Shown: positions 23,378 to 31,698, counted from the first letter of the stretch. The stretch is 33,911 nucleotides of DNA from Oscillospiraceae bacterium (GCA_022769565.1 JALEJQ010000059.1:1-33911); one strand, 5' to 3'. Translations and numbers: made by a program. Notes: generated by a model from the letters alone, not told the origin.

Positions 23378-24370
23378 TCAATATTCGCAGATAACTGCGC
23401 CGTAGGTAAGACCTGCTCCGAAGCCCACAAGGCAGATCTTCTGACCCTTCTTTACTCTGCCGTCCCTTACAGCCTCGTCAAGAGCCGTGGGGATAGAAGC
23501 GCTGGAGGTGTTGCCATGTCTGTCGAGAGTAACGATGAACTTATCCATGGAAACTCCCAGGTTCTTAGCCGCAGTTTCAATAATGCGGACGTTTGCCTGG
23601 TGTGGGATGAACCAATCTATGTCTGCAACGTCAAGCCCTATCTTTTCGGCAGCAGCAGAAGCCGCAGAAGGCAGAGCCTTTGTAGCGAACTTGTAAACTT
23701 CCTTGCCGTCCTGGAAAAGGAACTGGTTAGCGCTTGTGAAATCCTCGCCGTAATCATCGGCTTCGGTGGTGCGGAAGGGGTGACGGTCGAAGAATCTCTT
23801 TGCATAGAGGAAGTGCGCTCCTGTTCCGTCCGAACCGAGGAAGCTGGTATAGAGCTTTTCGGAACGCTCGATAACAACTGCGCCTGCACCGTCGCCGAAA
23901 AGAACGCAGGTAGCACGGTCGGTAAAGTCAACGAATCTTGAAAGCACCTCGGAGGAAACTATCAGCACATATTTAAGGCTGTCGTCTGTCTGGAGAAAAC
24001 GCTTTGCCGTGTCAACGCTGTAAGCAAAGCCGGAGCAGGCAGCGTTAAGGTCGAAAGCGGCGGCATTTACTGCGCCTACTGCGTTCTGTACAAGGCAGGC
24101 AAGGGAAGGAGTATAGAAATCCCCCGTTACCGTTGAGCCGATAACAAGACTGATATCCGCAGGGTCGATGCCTGCAGCTTCAATAGCCTTTTTCGCAGCC
24201 TTTGCGCCCATCTGCCAAGCGGATTCGCCGTCGCTGAGGAAACGGCTCTTTATACCTGTACGGGTGGAGATCCACTCATCGCTTGTTTCAACTATTTTCG
24301 ACATATCATCGTTAGTGATATTCAATGTAGGGGAATATGAGCCTGTGCCAAGAATATTAATACCAAACAA
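23378..24370 (-). CDS. fabH: 3-oxoacyl-ACP synthase III (FabH)
   Basis: Starter condensing enzyme joining an acyl-CoA to malonyl-ACP; 330 residues. Triad: C112 (NAACSGFAYS), H257 (IPHQANVRI) and N287 (DRHGNTSSASIP). The start is TTG at 24370 with GGAGGT 8 bases ahead (MFGINILGTGSYSP). It opens the eleven-gene operon that ends with acpP. A leader of about 175 bases separates the promoter from the start, long enough for a control element, though I recognise none. Residue choice cannot tell straight- from branched-chain primer preference. Confidence 0.97.
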   Translation of the reverse strand: MFGINILGTGSYSPTLNITNDDMSKIVETSDEWISTRTGIKSRFLSDGESAWQMGAKAAKKAIEAAGIDPADISLVIGSTVTGDFYTPSLACLVQNAVGAVNAAAFDLNAACSGFAYSVDTAKRFLQTDDSLKYVLIVSSEVLSRFVDFTDRATCVLFGDGAGAVVIERSEKLYTSFLGSDGTGAHFLYAKRFFDRHPFRTTEADDYGEDFTSANQFLFQDGKEVYKFATKALPSAASAAAEKIGLDVADIDWFIPHQANVRIIETAAKNLGVSMDKFIVTLDRHGNTSSASIPTALDEAVRDGRVKKGQKICLVGFGAGLTYGAVICEY

Positions 24371-24553
24371 AATATTTTACCTCCGTATTGAATTTTTTTA
24401 AATAATATGTTATACTTGTCTTAAAGCTGTCATTTTACGACATAACAGCCGGCAAACAGAGGTAAAACACACGTTTTTGTATGCCTTTTTGCAGTTTTCG
24501 TTAAGAAAAGGAAAAATTTTCTCACACTTGCCGTACAAAACCATACATTATAT

Positions 24554-24582
24554 ATTGTAATATTTTTCTTCGGCCTTGTCAA
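24554..24582 (-). promoter_or_regulatory. Promoter of the fabH-acpP operon
   Basis: Minus-strand TTGACA (24577-24582), 17 bases, TACAAT (24554-24559). Its -35 box overlaps the -35 box of the divergent fabD promoter in the shared TTGTCAA bases. Between here and fabH, GCTGTCATTTTACGACATAACAGC-like dyad symmetry (outer arms GCTGT/ACAGC, inner TGTC/GACA, 24427-24450) may be an operator; no match to the FapR or FabT consensus is evident to me. Confidence 0.8.
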
Positions 24583-24604
24583 CCGTAATTTCAGCTTTTA
24601 TTTA
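24576..24604 (+). promoter_or_regulatory. Probable divergent promoter of fabD
   Basis: Plus-strand TTGTCA (24576-24581), 17 bases, TATTTA (24599-24604). The hexamers are less good than the fabH promoter. The leader to the fabD ATG is about 65 bases. Confidence 0.5.
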
Positions 24605-24675
24605 ATATGACGGAATTTTTTTATTGCATAAAAGAGGCAGACAATGTAAAATATCTGAAAGGAAGTTATATAAAA

Positions 24676-25605
24676 ATGAGCAAAAACGTATTTTTATTCT
24701 CAGGTCAGGGTTCCCAGTATGTGGGAATGGGCAAGGAGCTTTGCGATGCTTACCCCGAAATAAGGGGAATGTATGACAAGGCAAGCGAAATTCTCGGCTT
24801 TGACCTTGCTGCAAAGTCATGGGAAGCGGAGGAGACCGAGCTTGCGCAGACCGTTATTTCCCAGCCTGCAATTATGATGACCTCTCTTGCCGCATTTGAA
24901 GCGGTAAAGAAGAACGGCGTGGAATTTTCCGCAGTTGCAGGACACTCCCTTGGCGAATATGCCGCAATGGTGGCTTCGGGCGTTCTCTCCTTCGAGGACG
25001 GCTTCAAGGTGATAAAGGCAAGAGCTGCCGCAATGCAGAAGGCCGCAGAAAACCAGCACGGCGTTATGTACGCAGTAATGGGTCAGGCGCCCGAGGATAT
25101 TGAGCGCATCTGTGCGTCCGTTAACGGCTACGTTGTTCCCGTAAACTATAACTCCGCAGTTCAGACTGTTATCGCAGGTGAGCCGGAGGCTATGGAAGAA
25201 GCAGTTGCAAAGTTTGCGGAAGTGGGCGCAAAAACTATCAAGCTGAACGTTGCCGCCGCTTTCCACTCAAAGCTTATGCAGCCTGCCGCAGACGAGTTTG
25301 AAGCGGAGCTGAAAAAGATGAACATTACCTTCAACAAGCCGAACGTTACATTCTTCTCCAACCTTTACGGCACGGAAATGCCCGACTTTGACAATATGCC
25401 CGAAAAGCTGGCAAAGCACATCGTTTCCCCCGTTAAGTTCACCTCCGAGCTTGCACTTATGCAGGAGCAGGGCTTTGAAAACTTTATCGAGCTTGGCCCC
25501 AACAAGGTTCTTACCGGACTTGTTAAGAAAACTCTAAAGGGCGTTAATGCGGTCAACGTTGAGAACGCAAAAACTCTTGAAAAGGCACTTGAAACTTTAA
25601 AGTAA
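24676..25605 (+). CDS. fabD: Malonyl-CoA:ACP transacylase FabD
   Basis: Loads malonyl groups onto ACP; 309 residues. Gln11 (FSGQGSQYVGMG), the nucleophile Ser91 in AGHSLGEYAA, Arg116 and His197 in AAAFHSKLM are all in place. The frame is open from 24607, but the ATG at 24676 has GGAAG upstream and gives the usual MSKNVFLFSGQGSQ start, so I chose it. fabD is split from the rest of the fatty-acid genes and points the other way, although in many clostridia it lies between fabK and fabG. An inverted-repeat element begins at its stop codon. Confidence 0.97.
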   Translation: MSKNVFLFSGQGSQYVGMGKELCDAYPEIRGMYDKASEILGFDLAAKSWEAEETELAQTVISQPAIMMTSLAAFEAVKKNGVEFSAVAGHSLGEYAAMVASGVLSFEDGFKVIKARAAAMQKAAENQHGVMYAVMGQAPEDIERICASVNGYVVPVNYNSAVQTVIAGEPEAMEEAVAKFAEVGAKTIKLNVAAAFHSKLMQPAADEFEAELKKMNITFNKPNVTFFSNLYGTEMPDFDNMPEKLAKHIVSPVKFTSELALMQEQGFENFIELGPNKVLTGLVKKTLKGVNAVNVENAKTLEKALETLK

Positions 25606-25760
25606 TTCGGAATTAGGAATTCGGAATGCGGAATTATTTTTGCTCCGCAGATTTATCGTTATAACGGGACGGGAAACCCGTCCCCTACGGAAATTTAACA
25701 CAGGAAATATTGTTTGGAACATAATTAATTCCGAATTTCGCATTCCGAATTCCAAATTTA
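25604..25760. mobile_element. MITE-like inverted-repeat element A, between fabD and aroE
   Basis: Outer arms carry the same 15 bases, GGAATTCGGAATGCG at 25616-25630 and its complement at 25739-25753, with looser similarity outside (AATTCGGAATTAG / CCAAATTT). The middle holds the perfect hairpin GGGACGGG-AAA-CCCGTCCC (25666-25684). It encodes nothing, and its left end overlaps the fabD stop codon. Repeats of this general look occur widely in Ruminococcaceae genomes (from memory). Confidence 0.75.
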
Positions 25761-25778
25761 ATAAAAGGAATGGTTAAA

Positions 25779-26624
25779 ATGGAAAAGTATGCAATTTTAG
25801 GTTATCCTCTCAAACACACAATGTCGCCCCCCATACATAAGCGCCTGTTCGAGCTTGAAGGCAAAAGCGGCGTTGAATATGAGATATGCGAGTTTGCCCC
25901 CGAAACTCTTGGGGAAAAGGCAGATTACCTTAATTCTTTAGGCGGATATAATATCACTATCCCCTTCAAAGTTGATATAATAAAGTATATCGACGAGCTG
26001 GACGAATCCGCAAAGCGCTACGAATCGGTGAACTGCGTTGTGAACCGTGATGGAAAGAACATCGGCTACAACACCGACTGCTACGGCTTCCTCAGAGCCC
26101 TTGAAGCAGGCGGCGCAAAGCTGGGCGGCAGAGTTCTCCAGATAGGCTGCGGCGGCGTAGGCAGAATGATGGCTATTGAAGCGCTCCTCCACGGCGCAGA
26201 CCTTACCGTTGTTGTTCTCAAAGGCTTTGAGGACACAGCCGAAGCTGTTGTCACCGAGCTGAAAAAGCAGGGCTGCGGCGAAGATGTGCTTGCACGGTTC
26301 AGATATATCTATGCAGAACAGATCGAGGGCGATTTTGACCTTCTTATCAACGCAACTCCCGTTGGAATGTTCCCGAAGGTGGAGAACTGCCCCGTTTCGG
26401 AAGAGGTTATCTCACACTGCGCCTGCGTTTTTGACGTTATATACAACCCCGACAAGACAAAGCTTATGCAGATCGCCGAAAGTCACGGCATAAAGGCTAT
26501 CGGCGGAATGGCTATGCTTGTATGGCAGGCGGTGGTCGCTCACGAGATATGGAGCGGCGCAAAATACAGCGACAGCGACATCGAGCAGCTTATCGAAGAT
26601 ATGAAAGCCGCTCTTGTAAAGTAA
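25779..26624 (+). CDS. aroE: Shikimate dehydrogenase
   Basis: NADPH-dependent reduction of 3-dehydroshikimate in aromatic amino-acid synthesis; 281 residues. Substrate site HTMSPPIHKRLF (13-24), catalytic Lys64 in NITIPFK and Asp100 in GYNTDCYGF; nucleotide loop GCGGVGRMM (123-131). Late motif NATPVGMFP and the C-terminal GGMAMLVWQAV follow. The Met at 25779 has AAAGGA 9 bases ahead and is preferred over the ATG at 25770. Nearby genes are not of the shikimate pathway. A quinate/shikimate (YdiB-type) dehydrogenase is less likely but not excluded. Confidence 0.93.
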   Translation: MEKYAILGYPLKHTMSPPIHKRLFELEGKSGVEYEICEFAPETLGEKADYLNSLGGYNITIPFKVDIIKYIDELDESAKRYESVNCVVNRDGKNIGYNTDCYGFLRALEAGGAKLGGRVLQIGCGGVGRMMAIEALLHGADLTVVVLKGFEDTAEAVVTELKKQGCGEDVLARFRYIYAEQIEGDFDLLINATPVGMFPKVENCPVSEEVISHCACVFDVIYNPDKTKLMQIAESHGIKAIGGMAMLVWQAVVAHEIWSGAKYSDSDIEQLIEDMKAALVK

Positions 26625-26630
26625 CATAAG

Positions 26631-26850
26631 GGGTTCTCTAAAAACCGAGACAAAATAATACTTCGTATTATTCGCAAAGCCTCGTTATGAGTTTCGTCAG
26701 CTGCAAGGCATCAAACCGCAGTAATACTGGATGTATTGCAAGGTAAGTAAACGCTTCATTTATTAAATCTAATCAGCGTTTACTTTGATAACGCAGCAGA
26801 TGGCGAAACTCATAGAGGATTTGCCGTGAAGGAGGTTTTTAGAGGTTCCC
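26631..26850. mobile_element. MITE-like inverted-repeat element B, after aroE
   Basis: A 220-bp segment ending in CTCTAAAAACC (26636-26646) and its complement (26834-26844). Inner pairs are nested: ATGAGTTTCG (26687-26696) with CGAAACTCAT (26804-26813), AGTAAACGC (26746-26754) with GCGTTTACT (26776-26784), and ATAATAC/GTATTAT (26655-26671). No open frame inside. The whole can fold into one long branched hairpin. It fills most of the aroE to TPR gap. Confidence 0.8.
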
Positions 26851-26890
26851 ATAACATCATTTTCTGCGCATAAAGGAAGGAGCCGGAGAA

Positions 26891-27769
26891 ATGAGCTTTA
26901 AATCACGGGTAATAATGCTTGCAAAAGCCATAAGCGTATGGTGGGGAATTTTTCTTATCTTAGGCTGCTGCATAGGCTTCAGCGTAAACATCCTTTTCGG
27001 GTTATTTGCCGTATCGGGAACGCAGAAGCTGGAAATGAAAATATTTATCCCCATTCTTATCTCAGGCTCCCTTGTTTTTTCCGTTGCTGCTTACGTTATA
27101 AGCACATTTCTGAGCAGGCTGCCGGCTAAAAAAATGCGCAGGAAGCTGGACAAAACAGCCGCAGAAAAGGGGATATGCAAGGATTACACCGACATTCTCT
27201 CCGCAAACTGCAGAGGCGACATAAAAAATCAGGTATGCACGGAGCTTGCCCTCTCAGCACTTGTTTCCGGCAATACCGCAAGGGCAAAGGAACAGCTTAA
27301 CAGGATAGACGTTATAAGCGTTCTTGACGTTGCCCAGTCTACTGGGAATTACACCGCTGCGGCATATTATTACGCCGCTTCTGTACTGGTTTCCGCCGCA
27401 GAACGTGACTACGACAGCGTTAACGCCGCCTATGAAAGCGGAAAATTCTACATAAACGCATTGAATTACGACTTTTACATAACGGCTGTAAAGGCGCTTG
27501 CCCTGCTTAAAACGGGTGACCCCGACGAAGCGCTCAAAACAGCCGAAAACGCCGCCGCTCTGATAAAGGTACAGCCTAAAAGCAAGCTGCATCTGTTCCG
27601 AGGTCTTGCATATGAAGTGCTGGCTCAGGTATTCTTTGCCAACGGTATGTACGCCGAAGCAGAAGAAGCTGTGCTTGAAGCTATGAGCATAAAGCTGACG
27701 GCAGAATTTGAAAAGGATATGGTATCTCTCGGCAGAGAAATAAAGGAAAACTCCGCTGCAGAAGTATAA
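26891..27769 (+). CDS. Membrane-anchored TPR-like protein, unknown
   Basis: 292 residues with two N-terminal membrane helices (about 15-43 and 52-78; SVWWGIFLILGCCIGFSVNI and PILISGSLVFSVAAYVI), a basic stretch (RLPAKKMRRKLDK) and a helical C-terminal domain with TPR-like pairs (ALSALVSGNTARAKEQLNRI, ALALLKTGDPDEALKTAENA, VFFANGMYAEAEEAVLEAMS). Start at 26891 has GGAAGGAGCCGGAG upstream. Its layout matches the protein at 8026-8949, suggesting paralogy. Surrounded by repeat element B and a strong hairpin; apparently monocistronic. Function unknown. Confidence 0.85.
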   Translation: MSFKSRVIMLAKAISVWWGIFLILGCCIGFSVNILFGLFAVSGTQKLEMKIFIPILISGSLVFSVAAYVISTFLSRLPAKKMRRKLDKTAAEKGICKDYTDILSANCRGDIKNQVCTELALSALVSGNTARAKEQLNRIDVISVLDVAQSTGNYTAAAYYYAASVLVSAAERDYDSVNAAYESGKFYINALNYDFYITAVKALALLKTGDPDEALKTAENAAALIKVQPKSKLHLFRGLAYEVLAQVFFANGMYAEAEEAVLEAMSIKLTAEFEKDMVSLGREIKENSAAEV

Positions 27770-27794
27770 TACTGATTCCAGATCAACCTATATT

Positions 27795-27851
27795 TTCCGC
27801 CCGTGAGCAATTTTTTCCGTACAGTAAGAAAAAAATTGCTTGCGAGCGGAA
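27795..27851. terminator. Very strong hairpin, probable transcription terminator
   Basis: A 22-bp stem (TTCCGC... with one mismatch and two G-T wobbles; AGCAATTTTTT pairs with AAAAAATTGCT perfectly) and a 12-base loop, 26 bases after the stop of the TPR gene. The U residues lie inside the stem and only TTATTTG follows, so it may be a bidirectional barrier or a small repeat and not a classical terminator. Confidence 0.55.
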
Positions 27852-27870
27852 TTATTTGTCTGAACTTATG

Positions 27871-27899
27871 TTGACATTGGGGCAAAAAAGGTGTATTAT
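27871..27899 (+). promoter_or_regulatory. Sigma-A-type promoter of the deacetylase-bactofilin cassette
   Basis: TTGACA (27871-27876), 17 bases, TATTAT (27894-27899). The leader is about 80 bases and holds TGAGC/GCTCA able to pair near 27938-27954. Confidence 0.82.
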
Positions 27900-27986
27900 T
27901 ATATAGATAGTAGGTAAAAGCGATATAATATCAGCTTATGAGCCGGGGCAGCTCACGGACGCCGGTTTCAGCGGAGGAACGTAAAA

Positions 27987-29045
27987 ATGTATTTCGGAAG
28001 CGTTAAATTTTTTAAGCATCTGATATATACGGTAATTATCGGATGGTTTGCGGCGGCAACCTTTCTTGCCGTCTTTTTCGGCATAAGATTCGGCTTGGAA
28101 GCTAAGAAGAACAAGGAGCTTGCCGCCGCCGCCGAAGCTGTAACGGATGTTTCTTCGGAAGACGAAGACCTTACCCTTGAACAGTATTACCTGCGCATGG
28201 CGGCGGACGGCTACACAACGGAGGATATACTGAATTTTATCAAAGAAAATGACAGTGCCGCTTTTGACGGCTGCGCAGAAGAATATATTGCAGGAAATCC
28301 CGATAAATTTGACGTGACCGCAGACAGTGCAGGTTCGGGTTCGGGCAGCACGGCGGCTGAATACACTCTGCTTTATCCCGACCTTTACGCCGAAGCGCCC
28401 ACGGAATTCACCGAAAAGGAAAAGACCATATATCTTACCTTTGACGACGGTCCTTCGGAAAACACCGTTGACATTCTTAACATTCTTGATAAATACGATA
28501 TAAAAGCCACCTTCTTTATGTGCGGCGGAGGAAGCGAGCGCACAAAGGAGCTTATGAAAATGGTTGCCGACAAGGGACATACTATCGGCATACATTCCAT
28601 TTCACACGATTACGACAAGGTGTATGCAAGCGTCGAAAGCTTCCTTGAAGATATGAACGCTACATACAACTCAATATACGAAGCAACAGGCGTAAAGCCG
28701 CAGATAATGCGCTTTCCCGGCGGAAGCATCAACAACTACAACAGGCTCGTTTATCCCCAGATAATAGCGGAGGTAACAAGACGGGGCTTCGTTTACTACG
28801 ATTGGAATGTCAGCGGCGAGGACGCTACCACCCACGCCACATGGACAAGCATTTACAACAACGTTCTTAACGGCATAAATGAAAACACCTCGGGAAGAGC
28901 TATCGTTCTTCTTCACGACAGCGCCGACAAACAGCTTACCGTTACTACCGTTGAGGACATAATCAAAGCGCTGCTTGCGGACGGATATTCGTTCGAAGCC
29001 CTTGACAATACGGTAAAGCCCATTACTTTTTCATATGTTGACTGA
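27987..29045 (+). CDS. Membrane-anchored polysaccharide deacetylase (NodB domain)
   Basis: 352 residues: membrane anchor (about 10-32), an acidic linker (50-140) containing an alpha-helical QYYLRMAADGYTTEDIL stretch, then the NodB/CE4 domain (146-340). Motifs: TFDDGP (D153, D154), GIHSISHDY (H203, H207 for metal), RFPGGS (R242), YYDWNVSGED (D272) and IVLLHDS (H310). All are intact, so removal of acetyl groups from peptidoglycan N-acetylglucosamine or another wall glycan outside the membrane is expected; which one is not readable. Ribosome site GGAGG is 8 bases before the ATG. It leads a cassette with a bactofilin gene 35 bases later. Confidence 0.94.
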   Translation: MYFGSVKFFKHLIYTVIIGWFAAATFLAVFFGIRFGLEAKKNKELAAAAEAVTDVSSEDEDLTLEQYYLRMAADGYTTEDILNFIKENDSAAFDGCAEEYIAGNPDKFDVTADSAGSGSGSTAAEYTLLYPDLYAEAPTEFTEKEKTIYLTFDDGPSENTVDILNILDKYDIKATFFMCGGGSERTKELMKMVADKGHTIGIHSISHDYDKVYASVESFLEDMNATYNSIYEATGVKPQIMRFPGGSINNYNRLVYPQIIAEVTRRGFVYYDWNVSGEDATTHATWTSIYNNVLNGINENTSGRAIVLLHDSADKQLTVTTVEDIIKALLADGYSFEALDNTVKPITFSYVD

Positions 29046-29080
29046 AACAGACTGAATACATAAAGATAGGAGTTATTGAA

Positions 29081-30142
29081 ATGAGCCTTAAGGATAATTT
29101 TAATCAGGCGCTCAAGGAAGTTCTGAAAAGGGACGGTCTTGTTGGAGACGACCATTCAAAGGAAACAAAGAAAAAATCCGAGCTTGACAAGTATCTTGAA
29201 CCTGCAAGGACAGCTTCGCCTGCAGAGACTGCCGTTAAAGCGGAAGAACCGGCTCCTGCGGAAATACCTGCACCTGTACAGGCTGCCGATGAAAAGCCTG
29301 CGGAAACAGCTGCTCCCGCACCCGAAGCTGCGGCTTACGAAAGTCCTTATATAAAGCCTGAGCAGAACGCTTCCCAGTTCGGCACAGGCGCATATGCAAA
29401 TAAAACTCCTCTTTCCGGCGGCTCTGAGGTCAAGAGCGGCGTTGCGGAGGCTGAACAGGGCGGAAGTCCTTTTTCCCAGTTCTCGCAGTATGCCCGTCAG
29501 AGCGGCGCTGCACAGAGAGGCGAGGATTCTATGCGCAGCTCCTCATACGACAGCAGATTCGGCGGCTCCTACGGTTCGGGTCAGCCCTTCGGAGGCGGTT
29601 CAACTCCTCCCCCTCCGCCTATCACTCCCCGTTCATCACAGTTCAGAGGAAAAGAGCCTGACGGTCCTTACTACGAAACAGAGGAAACCACCGTTATTTC
29701 AAGAAACACTATTATTGACGGAAATATCCGCTCCTTTGCCAACATCAATATCGACGGCAGCGTAAAGGGCGATGTGAAGATAACCAAGAATATAAACGTA
29801 ACAGGCAAGATCGTGGGAGATATAGAGTGCAACAACTCCGTTATGTCCGGCGCTTCAATGCAGGGCAACATTCTCTCCAAGGGTCAGGTGCAGATAGACA
29901 GGGACAGCCTTCTTCTGGGAGATATTTCCGCACAGTATCTTGACCTTAACGGAAAAGTCAAGGGCAACATTGACGTAGGCGGCAAAGCTGAGTTCAAAAC
30001 AGACGCAGTTATCCTCGGCAACATTACCGCTTCGACTATCACCGTTCTTGACGGCGCAACCATACAGGGCTATGTAAACACAACGTTCCTCCAGGAAAGC
30101 TCTTCAAGCATTTTTCCCGAAGCTATTGCGCTTTCGGAATAA
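29081..30142 (+). CDS. Bactofilin-domain cytoskeletal protein
   Basis: 353 residues. A helical N-terminus (1-40, MSLKDNFNQALKEVLKRDGL) is followed by a long Ala/Pro/Glu then Gly/Ser/Gln-rich disordered part (41-200) and the bactofilin core (about 203-338), which has regular short beta repeats: VISRNTIIDGNIRSFANINI, GSVKGDVKITKNINVTGKIV, GNIDVGGKAEFKTDAVILGN. Bactofilins polymerise without nucleotide and shape the envelope or localise wall enzymes. The disordered head is far longer than in classical bactofilins, which are mostly core, so it may recruit partners. AGGAG lies 8 bases before the start. Being beside a wall deacetylase and a membrane protein suggests a shared wall-shaping role. Confidence 0.92.
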   Translation: MSLKDNFNQALKEVLKRDGLVGDDHSKETKKKSELDKYLEPARTASPAETAVKAEEPAPAEIPAPVQAADEKPAETAAPAPEAAAYESPYIKPEQNASQFGTGAYANKTPLSGGSEVKSGVAEAEQGGSPFSQFSQYARQSGAAQRGEDSMRSSSYDSRFGGSYGSGQPFGGGSTPPPPPITPRSSQFRGKEPDGPYYETEETTVISRNTIIDGNIRSFANINIDGSVKGDVKITKNINVTGKIVGDIECNNSVMSGASMQGNILSKGQVQIDRDSLLLGDISAQYLDLNGKVKGNIDVGGKAEFKTDAVILGNITASTITVLDGATIQGYVNTTFLQESSSSIFPEAIALSE

Positions 30143-30179
30143 CTAACAGTATTTTTTACGACTTTCGGGAGATGATATA

Positions 30180-31421
30180 ATGGATGACAAAGAGCTTGAC
30201 CTTAACAACGATATCCTCGATCCCCTTGAGCTTAACGAAGAAAACGAAAACAGCGGCTATGTACCCAGATTTGAAAGAGATCTTGCAAAAATGGGCAGCC
30301 TTGAAGCCTTATCAGAAGCAAAAAAAGCTGAAAATGAGCAGAATACCGCAGTTACGGCTGAAGAAGAGCCTGAGGACGGCTATGAAGCTCCCGAGGAAGA
30401 GTATGAGGAAGAGTACGACCCTCTTGAAGACACTTACACTCAGGGAAATGTAAATTTCTATTCTGCCGAAAACGAAGATAATCCCCATTATCAGTACCAT
30501 ACGAAGCCCGTTACCGAGGAGCCTTCCGCCGAAACAAGGCGAGCTAAATCTCTTGCGGACTTTGCACGGGAAGCCGAGGAAAAGGAACGCCTTGCAGATA
30601 AGAAAACACCGAAAGACAAGCTTACCGACCGAGGTCTTGAAGATGTGCAGGTCTCCGCAGATATGCTCAGTGATATGGGCTACAGCGAAAGGAAAAATAC
30701 CGCAGAAAATATCCGCAGGCAGATGGAAATGGATGACCTTGCCATGGAAATGGGCGATGCGCCTAAGCTTGAGGAAATGTCTACGGAATATGCCCCCACG
30801 CAGAAAAGGGCGGAAGACCTTACCGCCAAATCCCGTCTTGACAGAGAAGAAAAGCAGCTCATGAAGGAACGCCTTGAAAAGGAAATAAACAAGCGTCCCG
30901 AGGGCTACAGCAAAAAAGCCAGCCTTGAAATGTACAACACTCTTATGCGTGAGCAGAAGATAAAAAGAGCGCAGAAGGGCTTTGTCGTTACCGTTATGCT
31001 GGTTGCTATGGGCATTATCACCGCAGTTATAACCTATTTCAAGCTGAACTGGAACGATTCGCAGCTGTTTATGTATTTATCCTATGCTACTGCTGCTTTT
31101 TCCATTCTCCTGATGATAAAGGCAAAGCCGGTGAAGGCGCTGTCCTGCGTGTATTTTGCGGTAAATACCATATTGCTCATAGGTCCGGGAGCCGTGCAGT
31201 TTACCCTTGAAACAGGCTTTAGACCCAATACATATATTGAAACACTGGTTTTCTATATAGTTGCCATCGCTCTCAGCGCAATAATATGTATACAGCTTTG
31301 CACAAACGCAAACATCGACACCTTCTACACCACCAATATAGCCGCAGAACGCCGTAAAGCCGCTGCAGCTGCAAAAGCAAAGCAAAGCGCACATCCCCGT
31401 CAGGTGAAAAAACGCAAATAA
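30180..31421 (+). CDS. Acidic disordered-head multi-pass membrane protein, unknown
   Basis: 413 residues. Residues 1-265 are very rich in Glu, Asp, Lys and Ala, mostly disordered or helical (DPLELNEENENS, EEPEDGYEAPEEEYEEEYD, MEMDDLAMEMGDAP), then four hydrophobic segments (about 273-292, 300-318, 320-340 and 354-374) and a basic tail (RQVKKRK). No known domain recognised. It starts 38 bases after the bactofilin stop with GGGAGATG upstream and is clearly co-transcribed. It might anchor the bactofilin polymer to the membrane; that is inference from context only. Element C begins at the base after its stop. Confidence 0.85.
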   Translation: MDDKELDLNNDILDPLELNEENENSGYVPRFERDLAKMGSLEALSEAKKAENEQNTAVTAEEEPEDGYEAPEEEYEEEYDPLEDTYTQGNVNFYSAENEDNPHYQYHTKPVTEEPSAETRRAKSLADFAREAEEKERLADKKTPKDKLTDRGLEDVQVSADMLSDMGYSERKNTAENIRRQMEMDDLAMEMGDAPKLEEMSTEYAPTQKRAEDLTAKSRLDREEKQLMKERLEKEINKRPEGYSKKASLEMYNTLMREQKIKRAQKGFVVTVMLVAMGIITAVITYFKLNWNDSQLFMYLSYATAAFSILLMIKAKPVKALSCVYFAVNTILLIGPGAVQFTLETGFRPNTYIETLVFYIVAIALSAIICIQLCTNANIDTFYTTNIAAERRKAAAAAKAKQSAHPRQVKKRK

Positions 31422-31632
31422 AGGCAACACCGCACAATTAACAGCTGCCGCTTTTGCCGCACATCTGCTTGCAGATTTTCCGTCATATTGCACCAAAACT
31501 CCAAGGCAAACGATATTAATGCGAAGCGGTCGTTTGCCTTAAATACAACAAAGTATTCCTGCGTCGTTTTGATACAATCTGACGAAAAATCTGTCTGCGC
31601 ATCTGTACGGCAATAATTATGCGGTGTTGCCT
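31422..31632. mobile_element. MITE-like inverted-repeat element C
   Basis: A 211-bp element with 13-bp perfect terminal inverted repeats AGGCAACACCGCA / TGCGGTGTTGCCT at its very ends. Inside are a perfect 11-bp hairpin AAGGCAAACGA / TCGTTTGCCTT (31503-31513 with 31530-31540) and near-complementary CAGATTTTCCGTCA-type arms, so the whole can fold back. No coding frame. It begins one base after the stop codon of the membrane protein gene. Its termini look like transposon ends; no transposase is present, so it would depend on one elsewhere. Confidence 0.85.
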
Positions 31633-31698
31633 AAAATTCAAAGGGCTGTCCTATATGGGCAGCCTTTACAAATCTATAAACAGAAAGGGATCCCCGTT

